NCBI GenBank assembly: GCA_037074705.1
Contig: JAYJMR010000067.1
Coordinates: 1 to 64,000 of the forward strand
Source of the DNA: Zhengitettix transpicula
Lineage: Eukaryota; Arthropoda; Insecta; Orthoptera; Tetrigidae
Direction: 5' to 3'
Length of the DNA stretch: 64,000 bases
The first letter of the stretch is position 1, and each line of letters begins with the position of its first letter. The notes beneath the pieces are model-generated. The model saw nothing but the letters and a program-made list of their open reading frames with translations, had not been told where the DNA came from and did not search any database. Below, piece by piece: positions 62,001 to 64,000 of this stretch. The position numbers and the translations under genes are program-made.

Positions 62001-64000
62001 AATTAATATTAATGGATTAAGATTTTAGAAGTGCAGGTTTGAGTAATTTTTATAAAGAACGAGTCATTTATTATGAAATAAGACTTTGTTATTTGAAGAT
62101 TCTTGGTTGGTGAAATTCCAAACTTGTCGTCGAAACGTCGAAATATTTTGATATATTAATTAATATTAATAGATTAAGATTTTAGAAGTGCTGGTTTGAG
62201 TAATTTTTATAAAGAACGAGTCATTTATTATGAAATAAGACTTTGTTATTTGAAGATTCTTGGTTGGTGAAATTCCAAACTTGTCGTCGAAACGTCGAAA
62301 TATTATGATATATTAATTAATATTAATAGATTAAGATTTTAGAAGTGCTGGTTTGAGTAATTTTTATAAAGAACGAGTCATTTATTATGAAATAAGACTT
62401 TGTTATTTAAAGATTCTTGGTTGATGAAATTCCAAACTTGTCGTCGAAACGTCGAAATATTTTGATATATTAATTAATATTAATAGATTAAGATTTTAGA
62501 AGTGCTGGTTTGAGTAATTTTTATAAAGAACGAATCATTTATTATGAAATAAGACTTTGTTATTTGAAGATTCTTGGTTGGTGAAATTCCAAACTTGTCG
62601 TCGAAACGTCGAAATTTTACGATATATTAATTAATATTAATGGATTAAGATTTTAGAAGTGCAGGTTTGAGTAATTTTTATAAAGAACGAGTCATTTATT
62701 ATGAAATAAGACTTTGTTATTTGAAGATTCTTGGTTGGTGAAATTCCAAACTTGTCGTCGAAACGTCGAAATATTACGATATATTAATTAATATTAATGG
62801 ATTAAGATTTTAGAAGTGCAGGTTTGAGTAATTTTTATAAAGAACGAGTCATTTATTATGAAATAAGACTTTGTTATTTGAAGATTCTTGGTTGGTGAAA
62901 TTCCAAACTTGTCGTCGAAACGTCGAAATATTACGATATATTAATTAATATTAATAGATTAAGATTTTAGAAGTGCAGGTTTGACTAATTTTTATAAAGA
63001 ACGAGTCATTTATTATGAAATAAGACTTTGTTATTTGAAGATTCTTGGATGGTGAAATTCCAAACTTGTCGTCGAAACGTCGAAATATTTTGATATATTA
63101 ATTAATATTAATAGATTAAGATTTTAGAAGTGCTGGTTTGAGTAATTTTTATAAAGAACGAATCATTTATTATGAAATAAGACTTTGTTATTTGAAGATT
63201 CTTGGTTGGTGAAATTCCAAACTTGTCGTCGAAACGTCGAAATATTACGATATATTAATTAATATTCATGGATTAAGATTTTAGAAGTGCAGGTTTGAGT
63301 AATTTTTATAAAGAACGAGTCATTTATTATGAAATAAGACTTTGTTATTTGAAGATTCTTGGTTGGTGAAATTCCAAACTTGTCGTCGAAACGTCGAAAT
63401 ATTACGATATATTAATTAATATTAATGGATTAAGATTTTAGAAGTGCAGGTTTGAGTAATTTTTATAAAGAACGAGTCATTTATTATGAAATAAGACTTT
63501 GTTATTTGAAGATTCTTGGTTGGTGAAATTCCAAACTTGTCGTCGAAACGTCGAAATATTACGATATATTAATTAATATTAATAGATTAAGATTTTAGAA
63601 GTGCAGGTTTGACTAATTTTTAAAAAGAACGAGTCATTTAATATGAAATAAGACTTTGTTATTTGAAGATTCTTGGTTGGTGAAATTCCAAACTTGTCGT
63701 CGAAACGTCGAAATATTACGATATATTAATAAATATTAATGGATTAAGATTTTAGAAGTGCAGGTTTGAGTAATTTTTATAAAGAACGAATCATTTAGTA
63801 TGAAATAAGACTTTGTTATTTGAAGATTCTTGGTTGGTGAAATTCCAAACTTGTCGTCGAAACGTCGAAATATTACGATATATTAATTAATATTAATAGA
63901 TTAAGATTTTAGAAGTGCAGGTTTGACTAATTTTTAAAAAGAACGAGTCATTTATTATGAAATAAGACTTTGTTATTTGAAGATTCTTGGTTGGTGAAAT
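56027..64000 (+). repeat. Higher-order duplication, 22 monomers (about 3454 bp), partial third copy
   Basis: Private variants recur 3450 to 3454 bp apart (22 x 157 = 3454): ttgggat 56027/59481, actttgtttttgaatttt 56121/59575, gtatgaaat 57361/60815, tgcaataag 57679/61132, aagaaat 57991/61445, and ttgatgaaat 58971/62421. The last offset is 3450 because several 1-bp insertions in the first copy near 58040-58660 are absent from the second. The gtatgaaat monomer appears a third time at 63798, 19 monomers after the second, suggesting a further copy that has lost three monomers. The match begins between about 55700 and 56027. Confidence 0.88.

Larger units (their letters stand above)
41008..64000 (+). 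repeat. Satellite DNA array, 157-bp monomer (right block)
   Basis: This is the continuation of the left array, in the same orientation and with the same monomer, resuming within the monomer that the retrotransposon split. Anchors from 41035 to 63944 span 146 units minus 13 bases, so about 146 copies are present and the array runs off the window end. The GACtaatttttaaaaag / attTTGat variant pair is commoner here than on the left, and two large higher-order duplications (24-mer and 22-mer) occupy much of the block. There is no ORF of 60 codons or more, no inverted unit and no second transposon. The block is otherwise empty of genes. Confidence 0.98.

Noticed and set aside
1..64000. Coding tandem-repeat protein in the satellite
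   Set aside because: There is no ORF of 60 codons or more in the array, and a 157-bp unit shifts frame each copy.

Overview
The window is almost entirely one satellite DNA array, interrupted by a single LTR retrotransposon. There are no ordinary host genes, no tRNA or rRNA genes and no prokaryotic features. Very long homogeneous satellite DNA plus a Ty3/Gypsy (Metaviridae-type) element point to a eukaryotic genome. The Gag has the arthropod-style tail motif YHRRFG...C...PC, so I infer an insect or other arthropod. The species cannot be named from this sequence.

Layout: (1) positions 1-36253 are about 231 head-to-tail copies of an AT-rich 157-bp monomer (42 of 157 bases are G or C in a typical copy). 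(2) Positions 36254-41007 are a 4754-bp GC-rich retrotransposon: 286-bp 5' LTR, tRNA-Trp-like primer binding site, gag, pol (protease, reverse transcriptase, RNase H, integrase with GPY/F tail), a short 3' untranslated stretch and a 286-bp 3' LTR. It is flanked by the probable 5-bp target duplication GCTGG. (3) Positions 41008-64000 are about 146 more copies of the same satellite in the same orientation. Private variants shared at fixed distances show multi-monomer (higher-order) duplications of 7, 12, 22, 23-29, 24 and 26 monomers, and one segment repeated about 151 monomers away. This is the pattern expected from unequal exchange or segmental amplification.

The element: the two LTRs differ at one base, so the insertion is recent. 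The strongest functional signal is a textbook -1 ribosomal frameshift module at the gag-pol junction: heptamer G_GGA_AAC at 37404-37410, a 6-nt spacer containing the gag-frame stop, then a perfect 10-bp GC-rich stem-loop at 37417-37446. It would shift ribosomes exactly into the 1054-codon pol frame, which has no suitable ATG of its own. In this copy the body of gag is in a different frame from its own zinc-knuckle tail and slippery site. The frame changes near 37335-37345 and the first zinc-ligand Cys is missing, so this copy probably makes a truncated Gag and little Pol, although pol itself is open throughout. No env gene and no chromodomain are visible.
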